A stretch of 19,883 bases of DNA from CAG-877 sp963660495 (GCA_963660495.1 CAVKYO010000039.1:1-19883), one strand, 5' to 3'. Positions 1 through 7,063 are shown, numbered from the stretch's first letter. Notes: generated by a model from the sequence alone, not told the origin. Numbers and translations are program-made.

Positions 1-21
1 AAATTTATAAGCTTTATACAT
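1..21 (-). CDS. Start of a probable TnpB-like (IS200/IS605 OrfB) gene, cut by window edge
   Basis: Only the first seven codons are inside the window and they read MYKAYKF. A textbook ribosome-binding site GGAGGTG (positions 34 to 28) sits six bases before the ATG, and a good promoter lies upstream, so this is a real gene start. TnpB/OrfB proteins of IS200/IS605 elements typically begin with M-x-KAYK-[FY]-R-[LI]-YP, so the match is suggestive. If right, the product would be an RNA-guided DNA nuclease carried by a transposon. Seven residues cannot prove this, and no transposon end or transposase TnpA is visible here. Confidence 0.45.
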
Positions 22-51
22 ATAATGCACCTCCAGTTCTTGTCTTACTAT

Positions 52-78
52 ATTATAATACAAACGTTTGTCTGTCAA
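52..78 (-). promoter_or_regulatory. Promoter of the left-edge (TnpB-like) gene
   Basis: A perfect -35 box TTGACA (78 to 73) is followed by TATAAT (57 to 52) at 15 bp spacing, or by the overlapping TAATAT at 17 bp. Initiation would fall about 20 to 25 bases upstream of the ATG at position 21. Confidence 0.7.
60..71. promoter_or_regulatory. 12-bp perfect palindrome ACAAACGTTTGT between -35 and -10: candidate operator
   Basis: The palindrome fills the spacer of the promoter, where a bound dimeric repressor would block RNA polymerase. The CAAACGTTTG core with a central CG resembles LacI-family operators and some TetR-family sites, but no regulator gene is in view. It does not match the GAAC-N4-GTTC LexA box of Gram-positive bacteria. 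Assignment to a regulator family is inference. Confidence 0.45.
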
Positions 79-127
79 TAGCACAATTATAAAAATTTGA
101 AAAGTAAAAAGCAAATTCCTTATAAAT

Positions 128-170
128 AAAAAATGCATTTTTTAATCTTTTCTTAACAAAAATGCATTTT
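128..170 (-). terminator. Probable intrinsic terminator of the acyltransferase gene
   Basis: Two copies of the self-complementary sequence AAAATGCATTTT (within 128 to 143 and 158 to 170) can pair as a 13-bp stem around a loop of about 15 bases. The upstream arm lies inside the last codons of the gene (Glu-Asn-Ala-Phe) and the downstream arm ends in a run of T on the transcribed strand. The stem is AT-rich, so strength is uncertain. Confidence 0.55.
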
Positions 171-1095
171 CTTTTTTAGGTATTAACTTTTTTGTAAACT
201 GATATACTTCATCTTTTGAAGCTTCATTCTTTTTTCTAAATGTACGGTTTTTTAATGTGTCTTTTGTATATACTGGCCATTCTCCTAATTTCCAATCTAG
301 GAAACTTTCATAATAGTCTTTATCAAAGTCCCATCGATCAGCTTTACCTGTACTTTCCCATACTTCATATTTTAGAGTTGCCATTTCATCTCTTAGAGCT
401 TCTTTAGCTTCTGTTTCAGCTTCTTTTGTATAATTACCTTTTGGAATATAGTCTGATACTTCAAAGTTTTTTCCTATATTGACAATGAACTCATTACCAT
501 ATTGTTCCATACCTATTGGTATTATAGTAGCATCTGTTCTATATGCCATTTCTATTACTCCAGGATATAATGGAAGCATTGGTCTACATGGATCTAAGTT
601 CCAAATACCTTCTGGGTACATTAATATATTACCGCCTTGTTCAAGAACTCTAATAGCTGTTTCTTTCGCAACGTGTCTGTCACTTTTTGACTCTGTATCT
701 ACGTAAACTGTACCATTTAAGTCAGCGACAAAACCATCTAAATTTCTATACATTGTTTCTGGGTCGCCACATAGTATGTGTGCTTGTTTTGGTGTTGCCT
801 CACAAACAATTTCCAAGTCATATCTTCCTATATGACTAACGGCATAGATAATTGGTCTTCCATTTCCAGTGTGTGACTTGTCATCAAGTAATTCTAGTTT
901 TCTACCAGTAAAAGCTCTTTGTAGACGCAATGCTTTTACTAATAATGGTTTTATAGTTTGTCTAAATTTGATACCTTTTACTTTTTCATTGTGTAAATAT
1001 ATATATTCTCTTAAGTCACGGTAATACTCTATCATTTTTTCTTTTGACATTCTCATTATTTCAAATTCAGATACTGGCTTAAACCCTTCTTTCAT
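142..1095 (-). CDS. PlsC-like 1-acyl-glycerophosphate acyltransferase family protein
   Basis: The 317-residue product has the acyltransferase signature of the PlsC/LPLAT family. The catalytic HX4D motif is H88 to D93 in SHIGRYD; P161-E162-G163 in MYPEGIWN is the substrate-phosphate motif III; IIPIGMEQYG fits block IV. The family transfers acyl groups from acyl-ACP or acyl-phosphate to lysophosphatidic acid or related lipids at the membrane. The protein is longer than typical PlsC (about 240 residues): it has about 80 residues before the HX4D motif and a charged C-terminal tail of about 100 residues. No clear membrane segment is seen, so it would be peripheral. The start is supported by an AGAGGG site eight bases upstream and a strong promoter. 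It is monocistronic. The true acyl acceptor cannot be told from sequence. Confidence 0.8.
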   Translation of the reverse strand: MKEGFKPVSEFEIMRMSKEKMIEYYRDLREYIYLHNEKVKGIKFRQTIKPLLVKALRLQRAFTGRKLELLDDKSHTGNGRPIIYAVSHIGRYDLEIVCEATPKQAHILCGDPETMYRNLDGFVADLNGTVYVDTESKSDRHVAKETAIRVLEQGGNILMYPEGIWNLDPCRPMLPLYPGVIEMAYRTDATIIPIGMEQYGNEFIVNIGKNFEVSDYIPKGNYTKEAETEAKEALRDEMATLKYEVWESTGKADRWDFDKDYYESFLDWKLGEWPVYTKDTLKNRTFRKKNEASKDEVYQFTKKLIPKKENAFLLRKD

Positions 1096-1125
1096 AGTAA
1101 ACCCTCTTTCTTCTCGAATGGCTGT

Positions 1126-1154
1126 ATTATAACATTTTTTTCCTTATTAGTCAA
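1126..1154 (-). promoter_or_regulatory. Promoter of the acyltransferase gene
   Basis: TTGACT (1154 to 1149) and TATAAT (1131 to 1126) are separated by exactly 17 bp. This is a near-consensus housekeeping sigma promoter, about 30 bases upstream of the start codon. Confidence 0.8.
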
Positions 1155-1178
1155 TTTGTATTAGGCTATGATAGATGG

Positions 1179-1313
1179 TTAAGTCCGGAACCAGTATTTC
1201 ATTTTCATATCTATTCCTGCAACTCTATTTAATACAACAGTATCTATTAAACATCTCACTATATATACATTTTTATTTTTATAGTCACAATTATTTCTAA
1301 TATAATCTGACAT
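1179..1313 (-). CDS. Tiny unrecognised ORF, possible gene remnant
   Basis: A 44-codon frame begins with ATG at 1313 and ends in TAA. It translates to a plausible-looking sequence (for example VYIVRCLIDTVVLNRVAGID and an aromatic end KYWFRT). No convincing ribosome-binding site precedes it, and the frame is open only a few codons further upstream (KLQVY before the ATG). I recognise no family. It may be the 3' end of a decayed gene, or chance. With the next ORF it is the only content in the 339-base stretch 1096 to 1434, apart from the acyltransferase promoter. Confidence 0.2.
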   Translation of the reverse strand: MSDYIRNNCDYKNKNVYIVRCLIDTVVLNRVAGIDMKMKYWFRT

Positions 1314-1335
1314 ATACACTTGAAGTTTTTAATAA

Positions 1336-1419
1336 TTATGATTCATCATCAATTAGGGGAAGTTCTTTTCCAACTGTGCTAGTTTCACTACCATCCAACC
1401 AGGTTATAACTATAAACAT
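1336..1419 (-). CDS. Tiny unrecognised ORF downstream of the CYTH gene
   Basis: A 27-residue frame starts 15 bases after the stop of the CYTH gene, with a weak AGGA five bases before the ATG. The product is acidic (VITWLDGSETSTVGKELPLI) and ends in TAA. It is not in the same frame as the 44-codon ORF further downstream. It could be a small peptide at the end of the operon or a relic. Family unknown. Confidence 0.2.
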   Translation of the reverse strand: MFIVITWLDGSETSTVGKELPLIDDES

Positions 1420-1434
1420 TTTAATCCTATTCAG

Positions 1435-2025
1435 CTAACTTAATTTTTTCATTACTAATTCATATGCTTTCTTTATGTCATAATTATTTTCAACTTTTAT
1501 TCCATAAGTTTTAATAATTTCATACATTTTTTGTTTTTCTTTTGCTATGGCTTCATCTGATACTCCTTCAAAGTCATTCTCATTTTCAAACTCTAAAAGT
1601 AATCCTAAGTTTTCTACATCTTGAAAGGCAAATTCATAATCATTATTACTATAAACAATAACATCATAATGAACACTCACAAGTTTTTCAAAATTTATTT
1701 TTTCAAATAATTCTTGAGCTTTTTCAGTATCATCAATTGAGACATTTATCTTTTCTTCTGATATAACAACTCCATCTTTAGAATATTTTTTATTTTTATA
1801 TGTTAATTTTTTATATTCAGCTTCAGCAGTTTTTAAATATCTTATTAAGACACAAGAACTTAATACTTTTAATATATTATTCTTATCAACTTTAAGTTCT
1901 TTTGGACAAACATAGTCATCTTCAACTCGACTTTTTCTAATTAACTTAAAGCCTTTTGATGTTAGTAATTCATCAATTTCTTCTAAAGTATTTTTAACTT
2001 TTACGGTTACTTCTATTTGTTTCAT
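1435..2025 (-). CDS. CYTH-domain protein (class IV adenylate cyclase / thiamine triphosphatase superfamily)
   Basis: The 196-residue product has the alternating beta-strand pattern of CYTH tunnel enzymes: an N-terminal EVTVKVK strand, VLIRYL near residue 60, an EEKINVSIDD segment near residue 90, and FQDVENLGLLLEFE near residue 140. CYTH enzymes hydrolyse or cyclise triphosphate substrates with divalent metal ions. The hallmark N-terminal ExExK motif reads E5-V-T-V-K9 here, so the second metal-binding glutamate is Thr; activity or substrate may differ from the family norm. The start is supported by AAGGAG seven bases before the ATG. It follows the membrane-protein pseudogene by 36 bases and is probably co-transcribed with it. 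Specific function unknown. Confidence 0.7.
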   Translation of the reverse strand: MKQIEVTVKVKNTLEEIDELLTSKGFKLIRKSRVEDDYVCPKELKVDKNNILKVLSSCVLIRYLKTAEAEYKKLTYKNKKYSKDGVVISEEKINVSIDDTEKAQELFEKINFEKLVSVHYDVIVYSNNDYEFAFQDVENLGLLLEFENENDFEGVSDEAIAKEKQKMYEIIKTYGIKVENNYDIKKAYELVMKKLS

Positions 2026-2061
2026 ATCTTAACTCCTTATTTATTGCTTAATGCTTTGATA

Positions 2062-2315
2062 CTACTTATTGGCCTTTTCCCATACTTTTCTTACTCCTTT
2101 TAATGATAAAGTAGATAAAGTAAAACCAATTACGGAACTAGTGAGGATAAAAATATATTATTTACGGTGTTAATAGCTAGAGAATATAATACAACAACAA
2201 TATAAGTTAATATCATAATACATATTTTTCTAGTCCAACTTGTTTCTCAAGATTTATGTAGTTCTACTCTTTTATTTCTTTCTTTAATCTTTTTAATTTC
2301 TTCTTCTAAATTCAT
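2062..2315 (-). pseudogene. Broken small membrane-protein gene (nonsense TGA plus 1-nt deletion)
   Basis: An ATG at 2315, with AGGAG upstream, opens a frame starting MNLEEEIKKIKERNKRVEL. It hits TGA at the 23rd codon in the context HKS-stop-ETSWTRK. It continues through a hydrophobic segment (ILTYIVVVLYSLAI) and a second one up to SLVP, where the frame breaks. In the +1-compensated frame it resumes as VIGFTLSTLSLKGVRKVW and ends in TAG at 2062. From memory, this matches a widespread family of about 80-residue two-helix membrane proteins with a WETSWTR motif, where the first W falls exactly at the TGA. One missing base at the CCG/GTA junction explains the shift. Restored length is 84 residues. 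Family function is not known to me. Confidence 0.75.
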
Positions 2316-2335
2316 CCTCTTCACTCCTAAATCTA

Positions 2336-2364
2336 ATTATACTTAATATTTTAATTTTTTTCTA
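2336..2364 (-). promoter_or_regulatory. Possible promoter for the pseudogene-CYTH unit
   Basis: A perfect TATAAT (2341 to 2336) lies 17 bp from TAGAAA (2364 to 2359), which matches four of six -35 positions. It overlaps the end of the methyltransferase gene and lies about 20 bases before the pseudogene ATG. Confidence 0.4.
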
Positions 2365-3028
2365 CTATGAAGCAACAACATTTATCAAAGCCAGGAACAT
2401 CTTCGATTATTTTGTTTTCAATAACTTTTAGATTACTGTTTTCTATTTCTTTAAGCATATTTGAAATGGACTTTATTCTACATGAAGTTGAGGCAATAAT
2501 TACTTTTTCATTACTATTTGTGTTTGTTCTTTCAACTTCATTGAAGGCCTTGTTTATATCTGATTTATACTCATCTTTACCATTGCCCATAGCGATAATT
2601 AAAGCTTTTCCAGTGTTACTTAGATGTTCACGGATAAAATCATAAAATTTTTGGCGATGCTTTTCTTCTACAAACATATGAATTACAGCTACTGAATAGA
2701 TAAAATCATACTCACCTGGTAGGGTATCTTGCATTAAGTCAAATTGCTTAAAATTATTTGAATATTTATTATTAGTTAATTCCTTACATTTATTTACAGC
2801 ACTTATTGAATATTCTAAAGCTAGGACATTATAACCTTTATCAAGTAAAAATATAGCGTCTCTTCCTTCTCCAGAACCTAGTTCTAATATTTTACTACTT
2901 TTAGAAATTTTATATTTATTTATGGTATTAAGAACTTCCGAGCTTGGTTTAGGTATTTCCCATAGATTATTAGATTCATGGACTTTTTTATACCTTTCTT
3001 CATAGGCTTTATAGTATTCATCTTTCAT
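2351..3028 (-). CDS. Class I SAM-dependent methyltransferase (TehB/UbiE-like)
   Basis: The 225-residue product carries SAM-binding motif I, LELGSGEGRD (residues 48 to 57), in a Rossmann fold. The acidic ribose-binding residue E72 is in ALEYS at the end of the next strand, and YDFIYSVAVIHMF corresponds to motif II/post-motif II. An N-terminal WEIPKPSSEVL segment resembles TehB-type or small-molecule methyltransferases. The substrate is unknown. The C-terminus contains a Cys-Cys-Cys cluster (FDKCCCF) that could bind a soft metal or metalloid, but this is speculative. AAGGAGAAG precedes the ATG by a normal distance. A terminator hairpin separates it from the upstream membrane-protein gene. It is probably accessory. 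Confidence 0.75.
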   Translation of the reverse strand: MKDEYYKAYEERYKKVHESNNLWEIPKPSSEVLNTINKYKISKSSKILELGSGEGRDAIFLLDKGYNVLALEYSISAVNKCKELTNNKYSNNFKQFDLMQDTLPGEYDFIYSVAVIHMFVEEKHRQKFYDFIREHLSNTGKALIIAMGNGKDEYKSDINKAFNEVERTNTNSNEKVIIASTSCRIKSISNMLKEIENSNLKVIENKIIEDVPGFDKCCCFIVEKN

Positions 3029-3051
3029 AAAAACTTCTCCTTCTAACGCAG

Positions 3052-3078
3052 AAAAAGCAGTTACTAAAAATAACTACT
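3052..3078 (-). terminator. Intrinsic terminator/attenuator after the CmpB-type gene
   Basis: An 8-bp stem (arms 3071 to 3078 and 3056 to 3063, one G-U pair) closes a 7-base loop and is followed by five T on the minus strand. It lies at the stop codon of the upstream gene and just before the methyltransferase gene. No promoter is evident behind it, so partial read-through is likely. Confidence 0.6.
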
Positions 3079-3799
3079 TTTGTCTTTGCTCTTGTTTTAT
3101 TCTTCTAATCTCTTTAGCTCTTTCAATGAACTCTTTTCTTAACTCTTTAAATTTATGAGCTCTATCTTTAGCATGTGGGAAGGCATTTATCAAACGTTTT
3201 GTTAGATAATTACTATGAAGTTCTTCTATTATTTTACTCTTTACTTCGTTTGTATTGTCTTCTCCATATCTTTTGAAACTTTTATTAAATTTTAAAACTG
3301 TAGTACCAGAGACAATCGTATCAGCATAGAAAATTATTGATAAAATGATACTTATTGTTACCATAAGATTATTAGGTAATAATAATATCAGGTTTTCTAG
3401 CCAAGGATTTAGATACTCTACTACTAATAGTCCAGCTAGTCCGAATAATACTCCATTTTGAAGACAGATTCTTCCGTTAATATTAAATTTTTTATCAGAA
3501 TAGTCCCACCAACGTAAGTTAAATAATTTTTCAGCAATTAGACTACATAAATATTCAATAGTTAGACATACTACCATACTCATTATAAATAAGGCAATTA
3601 CATCATCTTTATATTTTTGAAGAGTTAGGATCATTGCCATTGATCCGTAGCCAAAGATTGGTATATATGGTCCTACTAGGAAGCCTCTATTTAAAACAAG
3701 CTTTTTTTCTAACATACTTACTGATGTTGACTCTACTATGTATCCTATAAAGGAATAGATAAAAAATAGTAAAAATAAATTATAATAATTATACTCCAT
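3074..3799 (-). CDS. Putative ABC-transporter-permease-like membrane protein (CmpB family)
   Basis: The 241-residue protein has about five to six hydrophobic segments and a very basic C-terminal tail (from about residue 190). It shows the conserved features of the CmpB-type family: NRGFLVGPYIPIFGYG (37 to 52), RWWDYS (96 to 101) and NGRICL (108 to 113). The family is annotated as putative ABC transporter permease, but its transported substrate and any partner ATPase are not established, and no ATPase gene is adjacent. The start is clear: AGAGG six bases before the ATG, directly after the ZIP gene stop (10-base gap). It is the last gene of the operon before a terminator. Confidence 0.75.
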   Translation of the reverse strand: MEYNYYNLFLLFFIYSFIGYIVESTSVSMLEKKLVLNRGFLVGPYIPIFGYGSMAMILTLQKYKDDVIALFIMSMVVCLTIEYLCSLIAEKLFNLRWWDYSDKKFNINGRICLQNGVLFGLAGLLVVEYLNPWLENLILLLPNNLMVTISIILSIIFYADTIVSGTTVLKFNKSFKRYGEDNTNEVKSKIIEELHSNYLTKRLINAFPHAKDRAHKFKELRKEFIERAKEIRRIKQEQRQK

Positions 3800-3809
3800 A
3801 TTATACCTC

Positions 3810-4562
3810 TTATATCAATTGTGATAGTATTAGAATAATTACGCCAATGGATAAGCCTACGTAACTAGTTTTTTTATCAGTTGCTTCTTTTAATCTAGGA
3901 ATTAATTCACCAAGGACAATAAATAGAAGCATACCTAGAGTAATTGATAATAAAATGCCTAATATCACTGGTGAAATTGTTGTTAGGTTTAGGAAGAACA
4001 TAATTAAGCCACCTAGGAATGTTGATAAGGATACAAGTCCTATAATACTTAAAGTTTTCCATATATTATCATTACTTTGATAGAATGTAGCGGCTATTAC
4101 CATTCCTAATGGGATGTTATGAAAACCAATTCCTAAAGTTAAGGCTAAACCGATGTTAGCTTCAGTAAGAAAAGTTGAATAGACAGCCATTCCTTCTATT
4201 ACATTGTGTAATACTAAAGCAAGAGAAGTTATAACACCTATATGAATTAAATTATCTTTTCTTTCTTTTTTAGTCATAGAACTATCTTCATGATCTGGAA
4301 TAAATTTATCAAGTAATTTTAACATTCCATAACCTAAAGCTGTACAAATTATAAATACAAAGATATATTTTATACCTAAAGCCTCAATTATTTCTGGTAA
4401 AAGGTCTGTTACTATTAACATAGCAATTACACCTAGAGCTAAACCTAGAGAAAAGTCTACTACTTTTTCTTTTCTTTTTACTAGAAAAGCTAGAATTGCT
4501 CCTATTAAAATAAATATTCCTAAGAGAAGTGTTGTTAGTAGTCCTAATTTAACTTTGTCCAT
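3810..4562 (-). CDS. ZIP-family divalent metal transporter
   Basis: About eight hydrophobic helices and the ZIP signatures in the two central helices identify this protein: HNVIEG (residues 119 to 124) and HNIPLG (148 to 153), whose His, Asn and Glu residues bind the metal, plus GELIP near the C-terminus. ZIP proteins import Zn, Fe or Mn into the cytoplasm. The frame can be extended to a TTG at 4571, but AGGAG abuts that TTG directly; the ATG at 4562 sits nine bases after the same AGGAG and is the better start, giving 250 residues. The gene follows uppP with a 1-base gap, so translation is probably coupled. Metal specificity cannot be read from sequence. Confidence 0.85.
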   Translation of the reverse strand: MDKVKLGLLTTLLLGIFILIGAILAFLVKRKEKVVDFSLGLALGVIAMLIVTDLLPEIIEALGIKYIFVFIICTALGYGMLKLLDKFIPDHEDSSMTKKERKDNLIHIGVITSLALVLHNVIEGMAVYSTFLTEANIGLALTLGIGFHNIPLGMVIAATFYQSNDNIWKTLSIIGLVSLSTFLGGLIMFFLNLTTISPVILGILLSITLGMLLFIVLGELIPRLKEATDKKTSYVGLSIGVIILILSQLI

Positions 4563-4563
4563 A

Positions 4564-5379
4564 TTATGCAACTCCTATCATTATTAATACTATTAGAGCT
4601 AAGATTAGACGATATATCATAAATATTTTAAAGTTATGATTATGCAAGTATTTTAATAAGTATTTAATACATAATAATCCTACTATAAATGATATTAAGA
4701 TTCCTAAAATAAATGTTCCAATATTTCCTGCTATAACTGTCCAAGTTGCCTTTTTAAATAGTTGTAAAACTAAGGCACCAGCTACGACAGGAGCACTTAA
4801 ATAGAAAGAGAATTTTGCTGCATCTTCTCTATTTAGACCTAGGACTCTTCCTGTTGCGATTGTTGTTCCAGATCTTGAAAAGCCTGGAATTAAAGCTAGA
4901 ACTTGACTGCAGCCAATGATTATGGCGTCTTTAATAGTCATTTTCTTAATAGTCTTTTTATCCCCTGAATATTTATCAGCACAATAGATTATGATACCCA
5001 TGATAGCAAGAGCTAATGCTATTACTATATAGTTATTTCTAATAGCGTTTTCAATGACATCTTCAAACAACACTCCAGCAATGGCAGCTGGTACTGTTGC
5101 GGCTACTAGGTACCATAAGATTTTTCCTTCATCATCTTTTACACCTTTAGTAAAACCTTTACTAATCATATTAATAAAGTCTTTAAAGAAATATATTCCT
5201 ATAGCTAGAAGGGTACCGAAATGAAGTGCTAAGTCAAATGTTAGTGCAAGATGAGCATCCATTCCAGCACCTATTCCAAATAAATCTCTAAAGATTATTA
5301 AATGTGCTGATGAAGATATTGGTAAAAACTCCGCAATTCCCTGAATAAACCCTAAAATAATTAATGATATAAAATCCAT
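4564..5379 (-). CDS. uppP: Undecaprenyl-diphosphate phosphatase UppP (BacA)
   Basis: The 271-residue integral membrane protein matches UppP in length and motifs: EFLPISSSAHL (17 to 27) and PGFSRSGTT (165 to 173) with the catalytic arginine R169, the two halves of the active site. The enzyme removes one phosphate from undecaprenyl diphosphate, recycling the lipid carrier used for peptidoglycan and other wall polymers; it also confers bacitracin resistance. Its ribosome-binding site TAGGAGAG contains the stop codon of the upstream pyrophosphatase gene. Together they form a phosphate-releasing pair in one operon with a ZIP transporter. Confidence 0.95.
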   Translation of the reverse strand: MDFISLIILGFIQGIAEFLPISSSAHLIIFRDLFGIGAGMDAHLALTFDLALHFGTLLAIGIYFFKDFINMISKGFTKGVKDDEGKILWYLVAATVPAAIAGVLFEDVIENAIRNNYIVIALALAIMGIIIYCADKYSGDKKTIKKMTIKDAIIIGCSQVLALIPGFSRSGTTIATGRVLGLNREDAAKFSFYLSAPVVAGALVLQLFKKATWTVIAGNIGTFILGILISFIVGLLCIKYLLKYLHNHNFKIFMIYRLILALIVLIMIGVA

Positions 5380-5390
5380 ATGTTTCTCTC

Positions 5391-7010
5391 CTAATTTTCA
5401 AATATTGGCATGATTATTGGTACAACGTGTTTTTTACGTGAAACACAACCTGGTACGAAGTAACCTTCTGGTATTTTATCTTTAGCATAGGCTAAAGCCA
5501 TTACGTCAGCACCATGGTTATTAAAGATTACGTAACTACCATTTTTAATGATATCTGTTACATATAAAGCTACTAAATTATAATGATTAGCTTCACTTAC
5601 TTCATCTAAGACATGGATGTATTCTTCCATATCCTTTTCAATTTCATCAAAGTTCATAGTAAAGAATTGTCCAATGGCAAATTTCTTCTCACCAACTGTA
5701 TAAATCTTAAAGTCATTATATAAAACATCTTCTTTACTCATACCTTCTAATGATGTACCAGCTTTTAATAAGTTCATACCATATTCTTTATAGTTTACAC
5801 CAGCAACTTTTGATAAGTATTCAACTGCTTCTACATCTTTAGGTGTTGCGGTTGGACTTTTTAAAATTAAGGTATCAGATAAGATTCCTGACAATAGTGC
5901 TCCGGCTATATGAGAGGGAATTTCTATTTTTCTTTCTTTATATAGTAAATATACAATTGTACAAGTTGATCCAACGGCCATATTTCTAAAGTTAATTGGA
6001 CTGTTAGTTGTAATACTACCTAAGTTATGATGGTCAATTATTTCTAATATTTCAGACTCTTCTATTCCTTCAGCACTTTGTAATTTTTCATTATGATCAA
6101 CTAAAATTACTTTCTTAGGATGCTTTTCTGATAGGTCTGTTATTTTTAATAGTCCTAAACATTTATTACGACGATCTACTATTGGATAATTTGTATGTTT
6201 TAACTTGTTATTTATATCTGTAACATTATCTACAAAGTCTGTAACTTCAAATTTTACTGGAGTTGGACATCTTAACATTGTTTTGATATAGTTAGCTAAT
6301 GTTACTAATTTAGTTATATGATATGTAGTATATGGCGTTCTAATTATATTTACTTTATTTTGACGAGCTATTTCTAAGTGTTCATCTTTAATTCTAGCAT
6401 CTCCTGATAAAATAAGTAATTTTACTTTAGATCTAACGGCGTACTCAATGATACTATGTCTATCACCAACGATTAAAGCCATATCAGAATCTAGTTTTAC
6501 AGTTTCCATAAATGTAGTACTACGATATGCTGCTACTAGTAGTTTCGCAATTATTTCATCATCAAATTTTAGTACTTCACTAGCTTTTAATACGTTTAGT
6601 AAGTTATCATATGATGTATATAAATCATCTGTATTTTCATTAATAATTACATGGGATAAGTCTTTAATAGTAATTAGTCCTGTAAAATAGTTTTTATCAT
6701 CTACTATTGGAATACCTGTTAAGCTCTTTTCTAGCATTTTTTGATATCCTGTATAAATGGAATCTGTTTCTTTAATAAAGAAATTCTTATGATAATCAAT
6801 GTCTTTTAATTGTAATTTTACATCATTTAAATATTCTGGTGTTTTGATATTAAAGTATTTTAGAGCGTATTTTGTTTCTTTATTTACGTCTCCTAATATT
6901 CTAGGTTCTGTGTTTTCTCCTAGGCTATTTTTTAAATATGATAAACCTATAGCGGACATTACAGAATCTGAATCTGGTTTCTTATGACCAAAGATATATG
7001 TTTTTTGCAT
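5391..7010 (-). CDS. ppaC: CBS/DRTGG-domain family II inorganic pyrophosphatase
   Basis: This 539-residue protein hydrolyses pyrophosphate to two phosphates in the cytoplasm, using Mn or Co. The DHH domain is split. The first part has GHKKPDSDS (residues 8 to 16, metal ligands H9, D13, D15). A regulatory insert follows, with CBS motifs near 70 to 120 and 250 to 295 and a DRTGG-like region between. The catalytic part then resumes with VDHNE (304 to 308) and IDHH (325 to 328). The DHHA2 domain ends with the substrate-binding SRKK at 524 to 527. In studied relatives the CBS insert binds adenine nucleotides, and forms with DRTGG respond to diadenosine polyphosphates. GAAGGAA precedes the ATG. It is first in the operon with uppP. 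Confidence 0.93.
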   Translation of the reverse strand: MQKTYIFGHKKPDSDSVMSAIGLSYLKNSLGENTEPRILGDVNKETKYALKYFNIKTPEYLNDVKLQLKDIDYHKNFFIKETDSIYTGYQKMLEKSLTGIPIVDDKNYFTGLITIKDLSHVIINENTDDLYTSYDNLLNVLKASEVLKFDDEIIAKLLVAAYRSTTFMETVKLDSDMALIVGDRHSIIEYAVRSKVKLLILSGDARIKDEHLEIARQNKVNIIRTPYTTYHITKLVTLANYIKTMLRCPTPVKFEVTDFVDNVTDINNKLKHTNYPIVDRRNKCLGLLKITDLSEKHPKKVILVDHNEKLQSAEGIEESEILEIIDHHNLGSITTNSPINFRNMAVGSTCTIVYLLYKERKIEIPSHIAGALLSGILSDTLILKSPTATPKDVEAVEYLSKVAGVNYKEYGMNLLKAGTSLEGMSKEDVLYNDFKIYTVGEKKFAIGQFFTMNFDEIEKDMEEYIHVLDEVSEANHYNLVALYVTDIIKNGSYVIFNNHGADVMALAYAKDKIPEGYFVPGCVSRKKHVVPIIMPIFEN

Positions 7011-7036
7011 ATTTATTCCTTCTTTCTTTTTTATTT

Positions 7037-7057
7037 AAAAAAGGGATGGAGCCCTTT
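7037..7057 (-). terminator. Intrinsic terminator of the HD-domain gene
   Basis: AAAGGG and CCCTTT form a 6-bp stem with a 6-base loop, followed by a T run on the minus strand. It lies just after the HD gene stop and before the pyrophosphatase gene, for which I found no clear promoter, so some read-through is possible. Confidence 0.7.
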
Positions 7058-7063
7058 ATTAAC

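Noticed and set aside
60..71. Palindrome ACAAACGTTTGT as a LexA (SOS) box
   Set aside because: The Gram-positive LexA box is GAAC-N4-GTTC; here the half-site is AAAC with no 4-base spacer of that type.
1179..1419. The two tiny ORFs as one frameshifted gene
   Set aside because: They lie in different frames with stop codons in the stretch between them, and nothing supports a shared family.
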